From: Liriodendron chinense
Lineage: Eukaryota; Streptophyta; Magnoliopsida; Magnoliales; Magnoliaceae
DNA: 64,000 nt
Assembly (NCBI GenBank): GCA_003013855.2
Contig: ML058337.1
Location: 6,510,001 to 6,574,000, forward strand
Direction: 5' to 3'
Part shown: positions 32,070 to 43,440 of the stretch, one piece after another
How positions within the stretch are numbered: the stretch's first letter is position 1
How the letters are laid out: each line of letters begins with the position of its first letter
Translations under genes and position numbers: made by a program
The notes under the pieces: model-generated
Databases searched by the model: none
What the model saw: the letters and a program-made list of their open reading frames with translations, nothing else
What the model was told of the DNA's origin: nothing

Positions 32070-33137
32070 ATGGAATGCACCACATGCAGGGGCGCCATAG
32101 TATAGAGACATTGGACCATGTCTTCTGTAGTAACGTTTTGGCCACAAAAGTATGGAATTTCTTTTTTAGGATTTTTGGCATGCAAAGGGCCCAGAGTCAT
32201 TTCATCTTTCAGAGATTCAGATTGTGGGTGTCTAGAGCATCCTCATCCTCCAAATTTCTGACTTTGAGAGGCCTGACGCCCGCTTTCATTCTACAGAAAA
32301 TCTGAAATGGGCGGAATGCAATGATAGAAGTGTTAAGCCAGAAGCAACTATAAAAAAGGTGCAAGTATGGCTGACAAATATTGGGAACTTAATTCCAAAT
32401 AGGAGAAAATTGTCTCTTTCAGAATCGTTATCCCTCCAATCTCTTGGTATTTCTAGCTCCTCTATGGTTTCAGCTGCGGTTGTCCAGATCGTGAAATGGT
32501 CCAAACTGAGAGCCAACTAGGTTAAGCGGAATGCAGACGACTCATCCAGAGGGAACCTGGGCGAAGGGCCCAGGTGGTGGAGGCGGAGTTTGTAGAAACC
32601 AACAAGGTAGAGTTCTTTTTGCATTTCATAGATACTATGGAAACGTCTTAAACATGATAGCTAAAACTCAAGCCCTACTAGATGACATCAAGATGTGTTT
32701 GGAGAAAGGCTACTCCAACATTATTGTAGAAGTTGACTCCAAGATAGTTGCGGACATGGCTTTCGGTGATGGTAGCGAAGGGCTGTGGAACATCTGGTAT
32801 AGGATGAGTGAGATTAAGCACATAAGGTAGCAGGTGAATCTGGAAATTATGCACATTTTGAGGGAAGGGAATGCAGTTGCAGATGCTCTTGTAAAAAGGG
32901 GAAGTAATAGAGATCTGGATAGAATTTTTCATTCTAGAGTAGAGCTCTCGGCCCATATTTGGGGTTTTCTAACGTTGCATAACATTGGGATTGGTGCGAT
33001 TAGAAAAGGAAAGAAGTGAGGGTTGAGGGGCCATAGATAAAGGGCCTTTTGGGGGTTTATTTTGTTTTAAAAAAAGAATCACCGCTGTTTCCAGTGGTGT
33101 GGTGCAGAAAAAAGTTATTAGTTTAAAAAAAAAGGGT
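32070..33137 (+). mobile_element. 5'-truncated LINE inserted in copia RNase H
   Basis: The copia reading (..KHIDVRFHKIRELI..SKNA) stops at AAGAATGCC (32061-32069) and resumes after AAAAATGCC (33138-33146) with ANMLTKPVITKRFKHCL. This gives a 9-base target duplication with one mismatch. The insert starts in the zinc-binding domain that follows LINE reverse transcriptase (C-x2-C-type with ETLDHVFCSNVLATKVWNF). It ends with an RNase H domain, a short 3' tail and A-rich sequence. This is a typical 5'-truncated L1-type insertion. Confidence 0.9.
32075..33019 (+). pseudogene. LINE zf-RVT and RNase H C-terminal fragment
   Basis: The zinc-binding segment spans 32075-32305. The RNase H-like domain spans 32540-33019 with GGGGGVCRNQQGRVLFAF, AKTQALLDDIKMCLEKGYS, VEVDSKIVADM and, after one stop at 32828-32830, ILREGNAVADALVKRGS. 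Acidic residues of the RNase H fold are partly kept (E-x-D-S). The RT and endonuclease are absent because of 5' truncation. Not functional. Confidence 0.87.
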
Positions 33138-33146
33138 AAAAATGCC

Positions 33147-33371
33147 GCGAATATGTTGACAAAGCCAGTGATCACAAAGAGGTTTAAGCATTGCTTGTGC
33201 TTGATCAATTTCACTAGTCATTAAGAAGATTGGGCACCCTTGCACACGAGTGCAGATGGAGTTGCGTTCCATGAGGAGGGATGCAGGGAGCGCTTTACAC
33301 TCAAGGTGGAGGCAAGCATGCGTGTTCTTCAGGGTGACTTGGCAGAATACAGTAGTCAAGGTGGAGATTTT
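33147..33371 (+). pseudogene. Copia C-terminal codons and 3' purine tract
   Basis: ANMLTKPVITKRFKHCLCLINFTSH is the standard end of copia polyproteins. The non-coding 3' end follows and finishes with GTCAAGGTGGAGAT, the polypurine tract, at about 33356-33369. Confidence 0.8.
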
Positions 33372-33835
33372 TGTACAAATGCCTTGGATTTTGCCAATCT
33401 TATTGTGCAGAGGAGGCAATATTCATTCCAAGTGAATATTAGCTCGATCGAATTGAATTTCGGTTGAAATTTCAATTTTCTTGCTGGATAATTTTGGCAG
33501 TCTTTGGTCTAACCAAATTATGGCAGGTCTTTAGTTTCTACACTGTGAAGATTTGGAGGTTTTCAACTGCAACCAAAGTTCTCGTCGGCTGGCTTTGGTT
33601 TGACCGAATATTAAGTTCGGTCCGACCGAAGTTGTAGTCGACTGTCTTATGGAATTTTGCGTAGGTGCAGGTATTTAAGTCGATTTTTATTAGGGCTTAC
33701 TTAATACGAATCTTATGAGTTTTCTCTCTAACGGATAGATTTTTAGCGAGGTGGGAGGCGGGGGTTTCTGATAGTTGTAAGGGCTTGGGAAGGAGATCTC
33801 AAGGGGTGCGCATCGTAAGAGAGAGTTGGCGTAAA
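33372..33835 (+). repeat. 3' LTR of the copia element, truncated
   Basis: It begins after the purine tract (TTGTACAAATGCCTTGGATTTTGCC). It carries GGTTTGACCGAA and GGTCCGACCGAAG motifs at 33594-33632 and a TATTTAAG box at about 33671-33678. It is cut at about 33835 where a MITE core starts. Confidence 0.72.
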
Positions 33836-34085
33836 AGAAGTTTCGGATCAAGTTGGTATTTGTATTTTTTCTTTATTCATTTTTTTATGAACTTACGAAT
33901 AGATTGGATGTCAAATAGACATCATGATTGGCCTAATGTAGGTTTCACCAATGCGCATCATTATTTTTACTGGTTCTTTTGGTGTGGTCCATTTAAACTT
34001 TGAATTTACCTATTTTTTGGCTTATGCCCTCAAATGATATGGGGAAATGAATAGACCATGTGGATGAAATAGTATATCGTGGTGG
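33836..34085. mobile_element. MITE family 1, partial copy
   Basis: It starts within the core at GTTTCGGATCAAGTTGGTATTTG. It continues through GATTGGATGTCAAATAGACATC and TTTTGGTGTGGTCCATTTAA to CATGTGGATGAAATAGTATATC. The left half is missing. Confidence 0.7.
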
Positions 34086-35069
34086 GGTTTATAGAGCTTT
34101 GCCCGTCATGATTACAATTTTACCATGAATAAATCAAATACATCGGGAATAAATAATGGATAAGTAATGTGTAATCATTGCACATTTATTTACATTACTT
34201 TTGGTGATGGCTAAAACCAACAGGTCCTTAGATTAAAATATTTCATCTTCTTTGATCTTTCTTTTTAACATGGACCGTCTCCATCACCTTTGTTTTGTAT
34301 ACCAATTTAGGATCTTATAAGCTTGAAGAATTTTCATGCAACCACTGCTAACTAAAGATCTCGTTAGATCAATGGGTTAGATTGTTGAAACATGACCCTA
34401 AATTCCCGGCAGAAATATCCTATGACAATATATTTCTCGAGGAAGTATCCATTAAAGATGTGAGGGTGGGAAGGGATATAAATAAAATGAGCGGTGTGGA
34501 TGGACTAGAAATCATTGTGAAGTGTCATTTTGTAATTAATGAAGGAATAAGGGTTATTTCAAAAGCTAAAAAAGATGATAAAAAACTGCGGCCGTTCCTT
34601 GAAGAAGAAGAATGAAAAGTGGCCACTTGTTTTGACAGTAAGTCATGAGTTATTGAATAATTGAATAAGAGATGGAGGGACTACAAATCAGAACTAAAGG
34701 GAGCCCACTTCACACCTCATGAGCATAATACGGTTGCGGTAAATAGGAATTGCCCACCTAATATGAATTAGATGCAGTGGGATTGGTTGGTTAACTTTTG
34801 GGCCAGTGAGGTGGGGAAGGTAAGAGTAATAACCGCATATAATTTTATTCAAATATATATGAATGACATATTATATTATATTATTTATTAAAGTTTCTTA
34901 TTTAATGTAAATGCACTCAGAAAAAATAAAGCAAACCGTACAAAGCAGGGTCTTCCCCACACTTATGGCATTAAGAGCTTCGCCAAAAAATGCGCTGAGG
35001 TAAATTTAGATAACCAACAAATGTATAATTTTTTTCTTCATTTATTAACAATTTAATATTTTAAGCTTG
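34086..35069. other. Unassigned region
   Basis: An open frame of 77 codons (34382-34615) has no recognisable domain and no supporting signal, so I do not call it a gene. The right part (34850-35069) may already belong to the CACTA fragment that follows. Confidence 0.4.
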
Positions 35070-35073
35070 TTAA

Positions 35074-35580
35074 CAGGTCGAGAAGGAGACCGGAGAGAAG
35101 TTGTCCAGCGTGCAGATGTTTACGATTACACATACACGTAGGGATGTGACAGTTGTATATCGGGCTTCGGCAGATCTGATTGTAAGGATACATGTCAAAC
35201 TTAAAATTATCTTTATCTTCATTTATTGTTTTTATATTTTTCGAATCGTGTTAGTATTGAATGTATTTAATTTGTTACAGGCTGAGATGACAGCGAGAGA
35301 GTCCCATCTGCCGAAGGGCTACTAGAGCAGCACATTCAGGAATAACATATTCTCCTAAGTCATGGGGGAAGATGGTCATGAACATGTGAGACGATGGGGG
35401 CAAGAGTTACTCCCTCCACCTTGTGGGGTCCCCCACCCTCTCGTGCACAATACAGGGATCAGGTCGTTGAGGCACGCCGAGAGGTTGTTGAGGCAAATAA
35501 GAGAGTCGACCAGGAGAACCAGAGGGCCAATGAGACGAACCAGAGAGTCGTCGACTTACAGACCTCCGTTGAGGTGTAGT
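35074..35580 (+). pseudogene. Ptta/En/Spm-type (transposase_24-like) CACTA protein fragment
   Basis: One exon encodes ETGEKLSSVQMFTITHTRRDVTV, the 'T-x-T-H-x-R/K-R-D' block of this plant CACTA-associated protein. After an intron-like gap (AAG GTACAT... CTTAC AG, about 35182-35280) it reads EMTARESHLPKGY, then VMGEDGHEHVRRWG. A frame change to GARVTPSTLWGPPPSRAQYRD and a coiled-coil-like EARREVVEANKRVDQENQRA tail follow. Compare 56415-58070 in the complete CACTA element. Frame changes and stops show decay. Confidence 0.75.
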
Positions 35581-35944
35581 TTTAGGTGATTTTGTAGTAC
35601 ATGGCCCAACGTTTGGGAGGTCCAGTCGATATGGAAGAGCTAGTACGAGTGAGTTCCATGCGCGCTCCTCCGCCTGATCATAGAAACGCTCCTCAAACTG
35701 ATTAACCGCCCCTGCCAGCTTTTTTATTTTTTATGAATGTTGTATTGACATTCCTATTTTTATTTTATTTTATTTGACTGTAAATTTAGATGATGTATTA
35801 TTTTTTTAAATATGTGTGATTGTGTTTTTTTTTAAATTTCCTCAATTTTAGATTTTTAAGTATATATTAATTGTAATTATCAAGTTTTAAAACAAGTTTT
35901 CAAGAGCCAACAAACAAAAATTACATGACAAAAAGTCTACCATA

Positions 35945-36490
35945 TAGCGGCGCTGTATAAAATGAAAGATTTCATACCGGCGGATATATCCGCTGCTATA
36001 ACAATTTAAAATTTTAATAGCGGTGGATATTTTTTCCGCTCTAAAACTTTACAGCAGCGAAAATATCCGTCACTGTAAATATGATAATGATAGTTCTGTC
36101 AGCTTTGTACATCATTAAAGCGGTGGATACATCCGTCGATATAAACAATTTAATGACAGATTTGCTCTGCTACTATAAGTCAATTTACTAGTGGACATAA
36201 TGGTAACTAATATACCATTTAGCGGTGGAACTATCCATCTCTAAAGAAATATATAACATCGGATTTTATTGTTTGTGGTAAAATTCATCTCTGTTAAATC
36301 CGCCGCTATATTTTATTATAGCGGCGGATACAATATTCCCTCACTAATTACCGTGATGGTTCGTTTATCCACTGCTGGATCTACACCGACGGCACATAGC
36401 GGCGGATTCTATATCCACCGTTGCACCGCCACAATCTCTTATAGCGGTGGATATGGAACTTATAGCGGCGGATAAATCCGTCGTTATATG
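35945..36490. repeat. Subterminal palindromic repeats of CACTA family 2
   Basis: At least ten TAGCGGYGGATA or inverse TATCCGCCGCTA-type motifs occur in both orientations. Such subterminal motifs are the binding sites of the element's own protein in CACTA elements. Confidence 0.87.
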
Positions 36491-36510
36491 TGCTAACTGT
36501 TGTAGTGTTA

Positions 36511-38030
36511 CCTTTAATATAGAAATTAATTTAGGGCTTGTGTTGGACTACAACCTAAAATTTAATTTGTTCTTGGGTATTAATGAAAGCTACTTAGTAT
36601 GACATGCTTCTTAGATGCGTAGCATGCATTTCATACTCAACTTTGCAAACGTAGTTACAAACAATCTAATTCTATAGCTCAAGGGCTTCATAGACATTGG
36701 TTCTCTGATGCTTAGCTAGATTAATGGTTATCCAATGCCTTGCTAGCTATACAATTATCTAAGACCATCGCCTTTCATGGACAAACTCATTCCCCTAACC
36801 TTGGCTATATGTGACACTTAACACACAATGGCTATATGAGGCACTAGACGTCAAATGGCCAAGTAGGCTATGATGCCTCTCAGTTAACCTCGATTAACAA
36901 ATATGTATTTTGTTATGAACAAAGTTGGTAACTCTTCTAGGGACTTCAAGGGAACTCCCAGAATCTCTAGTTGATTCTCTTCTCGTCTTTCGTAATAATA
37001 AGTAAGATGTGCGCTCTATACGTCAAATAAATATCAATTGCTGAATGAATTTATTGACATTGCAATTGATATCCAAAATTGGTGACTCCTAATGAGAATA
37101 TTTTTTGATTCATCTTTAAGGATGAAAGTTAAAGTAAACTATTCCTTATACATATATAATAATGTCTTATTCACCTGTAACCCACCAAATGGATACTGTT
37201 GTCGATAGTGCATCCTGCAGGAATTCTAACAACCATCGGCCTCAACAAACACTATAAAAATAACCTCTTTGACCTTCAAGCCGTTCCTCTTATTCTTCTC
37301 TACTAAAGGATTTATGGTGTTAGTCCCCTGTGGACTTCCTATGCCATCCACTCCCACCATCGCCTATGTTGAGGCCACAATACTCCATTTTCTCCACCAT
37401 TGCCGAGGCCGAGGCCACTTGGCCCTCTTCCATCCAAGGTTGACACAACCGCTAATGTTACTTGGGCTACTGCAAACATAACAGTAAAGCCCCTTGCTAA
37501 GGTCACCATAATTAGGCCCGGCAAAATTCCACATGACCCATTAACCGGCACGAAAAAACCAGTGTTTGGGTCCAGCCTTATCGTGTCGGGTCACTAACGG
37601 GTTGACTCGTTAACATAACGGGTTGGGTTAGTGTTTCACCCGTGAACCTGTTTAACCTGTTAACATAATGGTCTAGATCACCAAACCATGGCCCACCTAT
37701 GAACTTGACACTCCATCATATACAATATTGTAATGTATGATAGAATGGGCCCACAAGGTGGACCACTGATGTATGTTGGGTCAGACTGTCAGTTGTCCTT
37801 ATCAACAATGGCCATCGGATATTGCTTGCCTAGTCATCTCCTAACTTAAAAGCAAACTCTCTACTATTATCAATTCTTGCACTTTTTAGAGTATATATAT
37901 GTCTTGGTACTGACACGCTGACAGCAAATGATCTTGTGTTGAGTCTTGTAAAAGCAAGCTAAAAATCCATCGTACTTCTGCTAATAATAAGAGATAGGAA
38001 GGTCATGATGTAGAGTGAGATAAAGCCACA
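36511..38030. other. Unassigned region
   Basis: No gene could be supported. GGGTCACTAACGGGTTGAC..ACGGGTTGGGTTAG with CCTGTTAACATAATGG near 37590-37670 looks like a piece of a small hAT-type MITE. CATACAATATTGTAATGTATGA (about 37718-37741) is a short hairpin. Confidence 0.4.
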
Positions 38031-38200
38031 CCCAGGTCCATAGCTCAAGTGGCAGACTGAGTGAAGATAGCCTCGTTTCAACACTGAGGTCATGGTATCG
38101 ATTCCTATAGTGGCGGTGGCTAACATTGTGGTGTGGCTAACAGGGGTGGGTGGGTGTACTAACAATGAGATTTGTGAACTAACCCATAAAAAAAGATAAG
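38031..38200 (+). mobile_element. tRNA-derived SINE
   Basis: A Pol III A box (TAGCTCAAGTGGC, 38041-38053) and B box (GGTATCGATTC, 38094-38104) stand 53 bases apart in tRNA-like order. CGTTTCAACACTGAGGTCATG precedes the B box. A T/G-rich body and an A-rich tail (about 38187-38195) follow. It resembles plant Au-type SINEs. Boundaries are approximate. Confidence 0.75.
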
Positions 38201-38349
38201 GCCGGTATAATTGTCTTTGCTATATAAATGGTAAAATGCACAATTAGAGATAGGTAGATCCATGATTAAGCTGAACATATATGATTTATGAGTCGAGATT
38301 GTGCATGAATCACCGAATAATGAATCCATAAGTGGATTGAATGTATATC
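38201..38349. other. Spacer
   Basis: AT-rich sequence between the SINE and a copia remnant. Nothing recognised. Confidence 0.4.
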
Positions 38350-38367
38350 ATTTTATTGGCCTAACAT

Positions 38368-40365
38368 ATGGCAATGGGTTGTAAAATTCTAGAAGAGGTG
38401 TGGAGTGGTCATGATGTAGACTACTCGATGCTGCAAGTATTTGGTTATGATACTTACTCTCATGTACCGTCGATTGAGAGAGATAAGGGCGAAAAGTATG
38501 TATTTGTCGATTATGGTGATGGTGTGGAGGGGTATAGGCTATATGACCGGGTTATATGAAAGATCACACTTAGCCGGGATGTGAAGTCTAATGAGGACTC
38601 ATTCCGCAAGGATAAACACAAGAAACTAGAAAAGTTAGTGGTTGATGTCGAGGTTGAAAAATGGTGAGACACGAGCCTATGCTAAAACACAAACAAAGGT
38701 ACAAGATCAGGTGGAGCGGCCACCTGTGAGAATGAATCCGCCAAGGGATCGTAGGTTACCAGTGAGATACATAGATGGCTCGAATGTTGTATTCACGCTT
38801 ATTGTGGATGAGGGGGATCCGTCTCCTTTTTGGGAGGCACTTGATGATATAGATGTTGAAAAGTGAAAGGAGGTGATGCATGATAAGATGGCCTCCTTGT
38901 ACAAGAGTGAGACGTGAGAGCTAGTGGAGCTTCCTGTTGGGCGTAAAGCAATCAGGTGTTAGTAGATCTTCATAAAGAAACATGATAGATATAACACAAG
39001 GTTAGTAGCGAAGGGGTATGTGTAGAAGGAGGGTATTGACTTTAGTAAGGTTTTCTCACCTATAGTGAAGTAAGTATCTATCAGGTTTGTGTTGGCGCTG
39101 GTTATCCAATACAACCTTAAATTAGAACAAATGGATGTGAAGACTACTTAATTTCCTACAATGGAAATGAAAAGAGCATATCTACATAAAGTAACTAGAC
39201 GGGTTCGAGATAAAAGGGGCAAGGAACGAAGTTTGCTAGTTAAGGAGGTCCTTTTACAATCTGAAACAGTCACCTAGGCAGTGATATAAGAAATTTGATT
39301 CTTTCATGGCAAGGCAGCGGTTTACTAGAAGTGAGTATGATCATTGTATTTACTTCAAGACATTGAGTGATGAGAAGTTTATCATTCTAGTATTGTATGT
39401 TGATGACATGCTTATCGCCAGTTATAACATGTTTGAAATCGACATATTGAAGGCTCAATTATCTGGGACATTTGAGATGAAAGATCATGGGGCTGTAAAG
39501 AGGGTTCTCGGCATTAATATACATAGAGACGGGAAAAGGAGAAGGCTTTGGTTATGTAAGGTAGAATACCTTAAGAAGGTATTAATAAATTATGAGATTG
39601 ACAAAGCAAAGTCGGTCGGCGTTCCTCATGAGGCTCATTTTAAGCTTTCTTTACAAGAATGTCCTAAAATAGAAGGAAAAAAGCAGGTAATATCTTGTGT
39701 GCATTATTCGAGTGTGGTTGGTAGCTTGATGTATACCATAGTCTGTACAAGACCAGATATTTCACATGCAGTGGGTGTTGTCAGCAAATATATGTTTAAC
39801 CCTAGCAAGCAACACTTGGAGGTAGTGAAATGGCTACTTCATTAAATTTAAGGTACGCAGGATTATGGCTTAACATTTGAGAAATTAGGGGACAAGTTAG
39901 TAGGTTATGTGGATTCAAATTATGTAGGCAGTGTGGACAGTAGAAGGTCAAATTTCGGGTGCTTGTTTGTGCTAGCGGGTGGAGCAATTAGTTGGATGTC
40001 GAAGCTTCAGTCTATGGTGACTCTTTCCACAATTGAAGCTGAGTACATAGAGGTGATAGAAGCATTTAAGGAAGTGATTTAGTTATGAAAAATGATAAAT
40101 CAGTTGGGGCTTCAGAAGGAGGTCGTGCCGATTAATTGTGACAGCGCAAGCGTTATCAATTTGGCGAAGAAATCAGTTTGTTATATATTCTAAAACTAAA
40201 CATATTGATATGTGTCATCATTTTATCCGACATGTTCTTGAGGAAGGCGGTGTAACTCTTGAGAAGATCCATACAAGTGTGAGTCCGGTTGATGTACTTA
40301 CAAATGTGATCCCTATAGAAAAGTTCAAGTTCTGTGCGACTTCTCTTGGTCTGACAATAATTTGA
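38368..40365 (+). pseudogene. Copia integrase end, RT and RNase H remnant
   Basis: SHVPSIERDKGEKYVFVDYGDG and GYRLYDRVI are the integrase tail. RT starts WKEVMHDKMASLYKSET*ELVELPVG, then TRLVAKGYV*KEGIDFSKVFSPIVK. It carries the catalytic YVDDMLIAS at 39396-39422 in the long frame 39306-39845 (KDHGAVKRVLGINIHRDGKR, YSSVVGSLMYTIVCTRPDIS). RNase H includes VGYVDSNYVGSVDSRRSN and SMVTLSTIEAEYIEVIEA. At least eight in-frame stops or frame changes show it is inactive. Confidence 0.89.
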
Positions 40366-40470
40366 TGAAGACGGAGTGTGCACGAGAAGCGATCATGGAG
40401 CTATGATGGAGATGGAGGAGAATGGAGCTTTAAAGTAGTGAAGCATGGATATTGAAGCCTTGGTGGAGAT

Positions 40471-41030
40471 TGTTGAATGAAGTCTTTAATTTAAAATGTT
40501 CTGAGGGTCTTCGGTCGACCGATTAAAATTATATCGAATGAGACAATTGGTCTCTTGACACTTTTGGAGGATATCGATCAACTGAAGAGCCTAACTCACT
40601 TGATTGAAACTCCCCTGGATTCTAGGCTTGCTCGCTAGACACATTTGGCCATGTTTGGCCAACTGAACTCTCGAGTTGGTCGACCGATGATCGTGCACTG
40701 TTTAATGTGGTTTTACGTGTTTTGTAATTTCTATTGTCGGCTTAATGCTATATAAGTGGGTGTAATCAGGATTAGGGTTTGGAATACTTATTTCTAAACG
40801 TGCTTAGAGGGTTTTGGGAGAAGAAAAGCTAGGGTTTTCTCTCATGGTTGATTTGTAAGTATTTTTCATCTCTTGTACTTTTGTTTTTCATAATGATTCG
40901 CTTTGTGCCGTGGTATTTTCCGCAAGGGTTTATCCACGTAAATTTTGTTTGTCTTCTGTGGTTGGATTTGCTTGTGCGATTATGATTACCTTGTTTGATT
41001 CTCCTCTGAGTTGTTTCCATGGTTCCAACA
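40471..41030 (+). repeat. 3' LTR of the copia remnant
   Basis: It starts TGTTGAATGAAG directly after the purine tract and ends GGTTCCAACA. A TATA box (TATATAAG) lies at 40749-40756. GGTCGACCGAT and GATCAACTGAAG motifs lie at 40515-40695. The AAGTA after it may be one half of a target duplication, but the other end is absent. Confidence 0.87.
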
Positions 41031-42684
41031 AAGTATCTAGTAAATAGTCTATAACTTGCTTAAACATCAGAATTACATGTTATTGAGATAGAAAGCCAAC
41101 TCAATAAGCATGAAAATGATACCAATTCCTTGTTGCTCCAGTATCATTTGGAACCCAGAAGAGAACTAAGTTTATTTAGGTGATTTGGATAAATAGTTGG
41201 GCCGTAGGGTCAACTAGTGGGACATAGGTTTATTGGAGCTCAAAATTAATCCCAAGACATTAAGTATCATGGCGCAACTCCTGACCATCTCCCTCATTGG
41301 ATTCGATGAGTGAATGTGGGCCATATACTGGAGGTCCATTGGAGGTCCCTTGGTTGTCCACCCAAGTTGAAGACGGAGATCCTTATATAACCTTAATAAT
41401 CTTTGCCCTTGGTTGGATCCAGATCGGCCAAACAGTGGTCCTAAGTTGATGATGACCATGAAATGCGTGTAAAACACAAGCATTTGAAGGTCCTGATCAC
41501 ATATCCTTTGGCAATCAGTGGCATGGATAAAATTGGCTACAACGTGCGCTGCATCATCACTGGGACCCATGCATTGGACAGTCTAGTTTGAATTACACGT
41601 ACGCCACATGTGCAATCTCTAGATAACTTCCAAGTGCCTGCGTATGATCCATCTCACTCACACTCTGCAAGAGGGGAAGGTTAAAAACTTCGGTTGCGCC
41701 TCTATTACAAACAACCTGATTGATAGAAACCCTGTGCCTGCCAGCTACTATTGCTCTATTACAAAGTGCAAGAAAAAAGGGTCTATCAATCAATATCGGT
41801 AGGTGCAGATATCAGCTCCATCAAAACTTCTCCAAACGCCCAAGTTGATAATTACACACAGACTTCATACTTTGGGTACTTTATTAGCAAATGTAAGAAA
41901 AAAGGCCCTATCGATCTATCAATATCAGTAGGTGGAGATATCAATTCCATATATGTGCCATTTCCCTTAAAAAAGAGTCCTAGAATGCAACGTTGGAAGG
42001 CATTCCGGACCATTCATCTGGTGGTGTACACTGTGCACATGCCCTGGACCACAAATGAGAAATATAAAGGACGTTTAGAGAAGAAATCCAATAGTCCAAA
42101 TTCAACATACATCTGTGGTGGTCCACTTGATGAGTATACTACACTGATTTTTGGCGTAGGCCATGTTCAGATCAGAGTGTTCAGTAACTAATGAATGGCC
42201 CAGATCAACACCAACCGACTTGTGCCTGTGATGTGGGGCCCGCATTCCGTCAAAACCCTTTCGAGAGGTGAGGAGAATCCTCCATGAAATCCATTACACG
42301 CATTGCTGAGTGTGCTGGAAACCGAAATTTCAACGCTACCCACAATGAAATTGACAGCTTTGCATTTTCGCTTCTTTAGTACTATCTTGTTGTTATGAAT
42401 TTATTGAAAACATGTCCAAAATCGAAGCTTTTCATTCTGTTGGGCATACGTTTAAATCGTGTGGCCTAAAATCAGGCCACAATGTAAGAAAACAAACGGA
42501 CGGCTACAAATGTGCTCACTGACAACTATAATGATAGAGAACAGAAAACCAAAACGATCTCCCTTTCGCCAGCGTTTCAGGTTGCAACTCATGATGACCA
42601 ATATGTGTGGCCCCTTACCCTATTACAGTAGCTCATGACTTACCGTATACCCTTACCGTGTGGGGCCATCTTGATAATTTTTTT
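41031..42684. other. Unassigned region with a direct repeat
   Basis: A segment of about 78 bases (AAGTGCAAGAAAAAAGGGTC..GATATCAGCTCCATC, about 41752-41825) is repeated about 125 bases on (41890-41950). I see no gene. Long open frames here overlap each other on both strands without domain content. Confidence 0.45.
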
Positions 42685-42990
42685 GTATATCCACGCCGTC
42701 CATCTGTTTTTACAGCCCATTTTAGGACGTGATCCCAAAACTTAAGAAGATCCAAATCTCAGGAGGACCATTCCAATGAAACAATGGTGATTAACAATTT
42801 AAAACTTTTTGTGGGCCACAAAGTTTTGGATCGAGTCGATGGATGTTGTATTTTCCCTCCATCCAGACCTTTTTAATCTTTTCAATGGGTTGGACGGAAA
42901 ATAAACATTACAATGGGCCCTATGAATCTTTTAATGGTGGTTATTCTATCACCACTGTTTCCTGTGGTGTGATCCACCTGAGATTCGAAT
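42685..42990. mobile_element. MITE family 1, partial copy
   Basis: CCACGCCGTCCATCTGTTTTT, TTTTAGGACGTGATCCCAAAAC, TTTTGGATCGAG, GGTTGGACGGAAAATAAAC and CTGTGGTGTGATCCACC occur in family order. The right terminus is missing and the sequence runs into a different MITE. Confidence 0.75.
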
Positions 42991-43014
42991 TTTCTAAACC
43001 TGTGTTACGCGCTG

Positions 43015-43440
43015 GGTACACCTATTCTCCACTAGGTCCAACATGTTGCATATGTAAAATCCACTCCGTCCATCAGGTGAGATCCATTATTCAGATTATA
43101 CATACAAAAGATAATTCTGATTAAGATCTCATATGGGCCACCCCAACAGTAACAATGTAAAATTGCTCTAAAAACAACTATATTCACACAATGTGGCCTG
43201 CCTGAGTTTTGTATCAGGATGATTTCTTCATCTTGATGATTTAGACCTAATTAACGGGTTTGATGAAAGATACAAATCATGGTGGCCCCACATATGAATC
43301 TATCATTGACATTACATTACCATTGTTGTGCTCCATCTAAGTTGTGGATCTAGCTAATGTTTGGCCTTAGGTCCTAACATGGAGGATAGAATCCATAGAC
43401 GGAGTGGATTTTACATAGATAGCATGGTGGGGGCCAGACT
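43015..43440. mobile_element. MITE family 2
   Basis: ATGTAAAATCCACTCCGTCCAT at the left is repeated inverted at the right (GACGGAGTGGATTTTACATAG). The middle has GGTGAGATCCATTATTCAGATTA, TGGGCCACCCCAACAGTAAC, ATGTGGCCTGCC..GATCAGGATGATT and ATTAACGGGTTTGATGAAA. The same order is seen at 63490-63990. Non-coding. Confidence 0.78.

Larger units (their letters stand above)
28950..33835 (+). mobile_element. Decayed copia retrotransposon with nested hAT-like element and LINE
   Basis: Integrase core (28960-29251), integrase end (30068-30450), reverse transcriptase (30590-31260), RNase H (31254-32060) and the last codons plus 3' LTR (33147-33835) are collinear once two nested insertions (29252-30067 and 32070-33137) are removed. 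Gag, protease and the 5' LTR are missing on the left. The right end is cut by a MITE copy. Confidence 0.9.
35070..36510 (+). mobile_element. 3' part of a CACTA element (family 2)
   Basis: The right terminus is AACTGTTGTAGTG at 36495-36507, the inverse of a CACTACAACAGTT end, followed by TTA (a 3-bp duplication cannot be verified because the left end is missing). Subterminal palindromes of the form TATAGCGGCGGAT / ATCCGCCGCTATA fill 35945-36490. Upstream are two exons of the second CACTA gene (Ptta/En/Spm type). The 5' end, including the main transposase, is not in the window. Confidence 0.85.
38350..41030 (+). mobile_element. Copia retrotransposon, 3' half with 3' LTR
   Basis: It begins inside the integrase (EEVWSGHDVDYSMLQVFGYD). 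It runs through RT, RNase H, the polyprotein end (KTKHIDMCHHFIRHVLEEG, VLTNVIPIEKFKFC), the purine tract (GGTGGAGAT) and a complete 3' LTR. The 5' half is missing. The 3' end and LTR wording are close to those of copia element A, placing both in related families (Tork-like as far as I can judge). Confidence 0.88.

Noticed and set aside
34382..34615. Possible 77-codon gene
   Set aside because: There is no domain, and it ends in a purine-rich run and lies between transposon remnants. Nothing beyond open length supports it.
38041..38104. A functional tRNA gene
   Set aside because: A and B boxes are present but 53 bases apart in sequence that cannot form a full cloverleaf, so it is a SINE head rather than a tRNA gene.
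41214..42191. Open frames of 118 (minus) and 146 codons (plus)
   Set aside because: The + frame runs through a 78-base direct repeat and neither encodes a recognisable motif.
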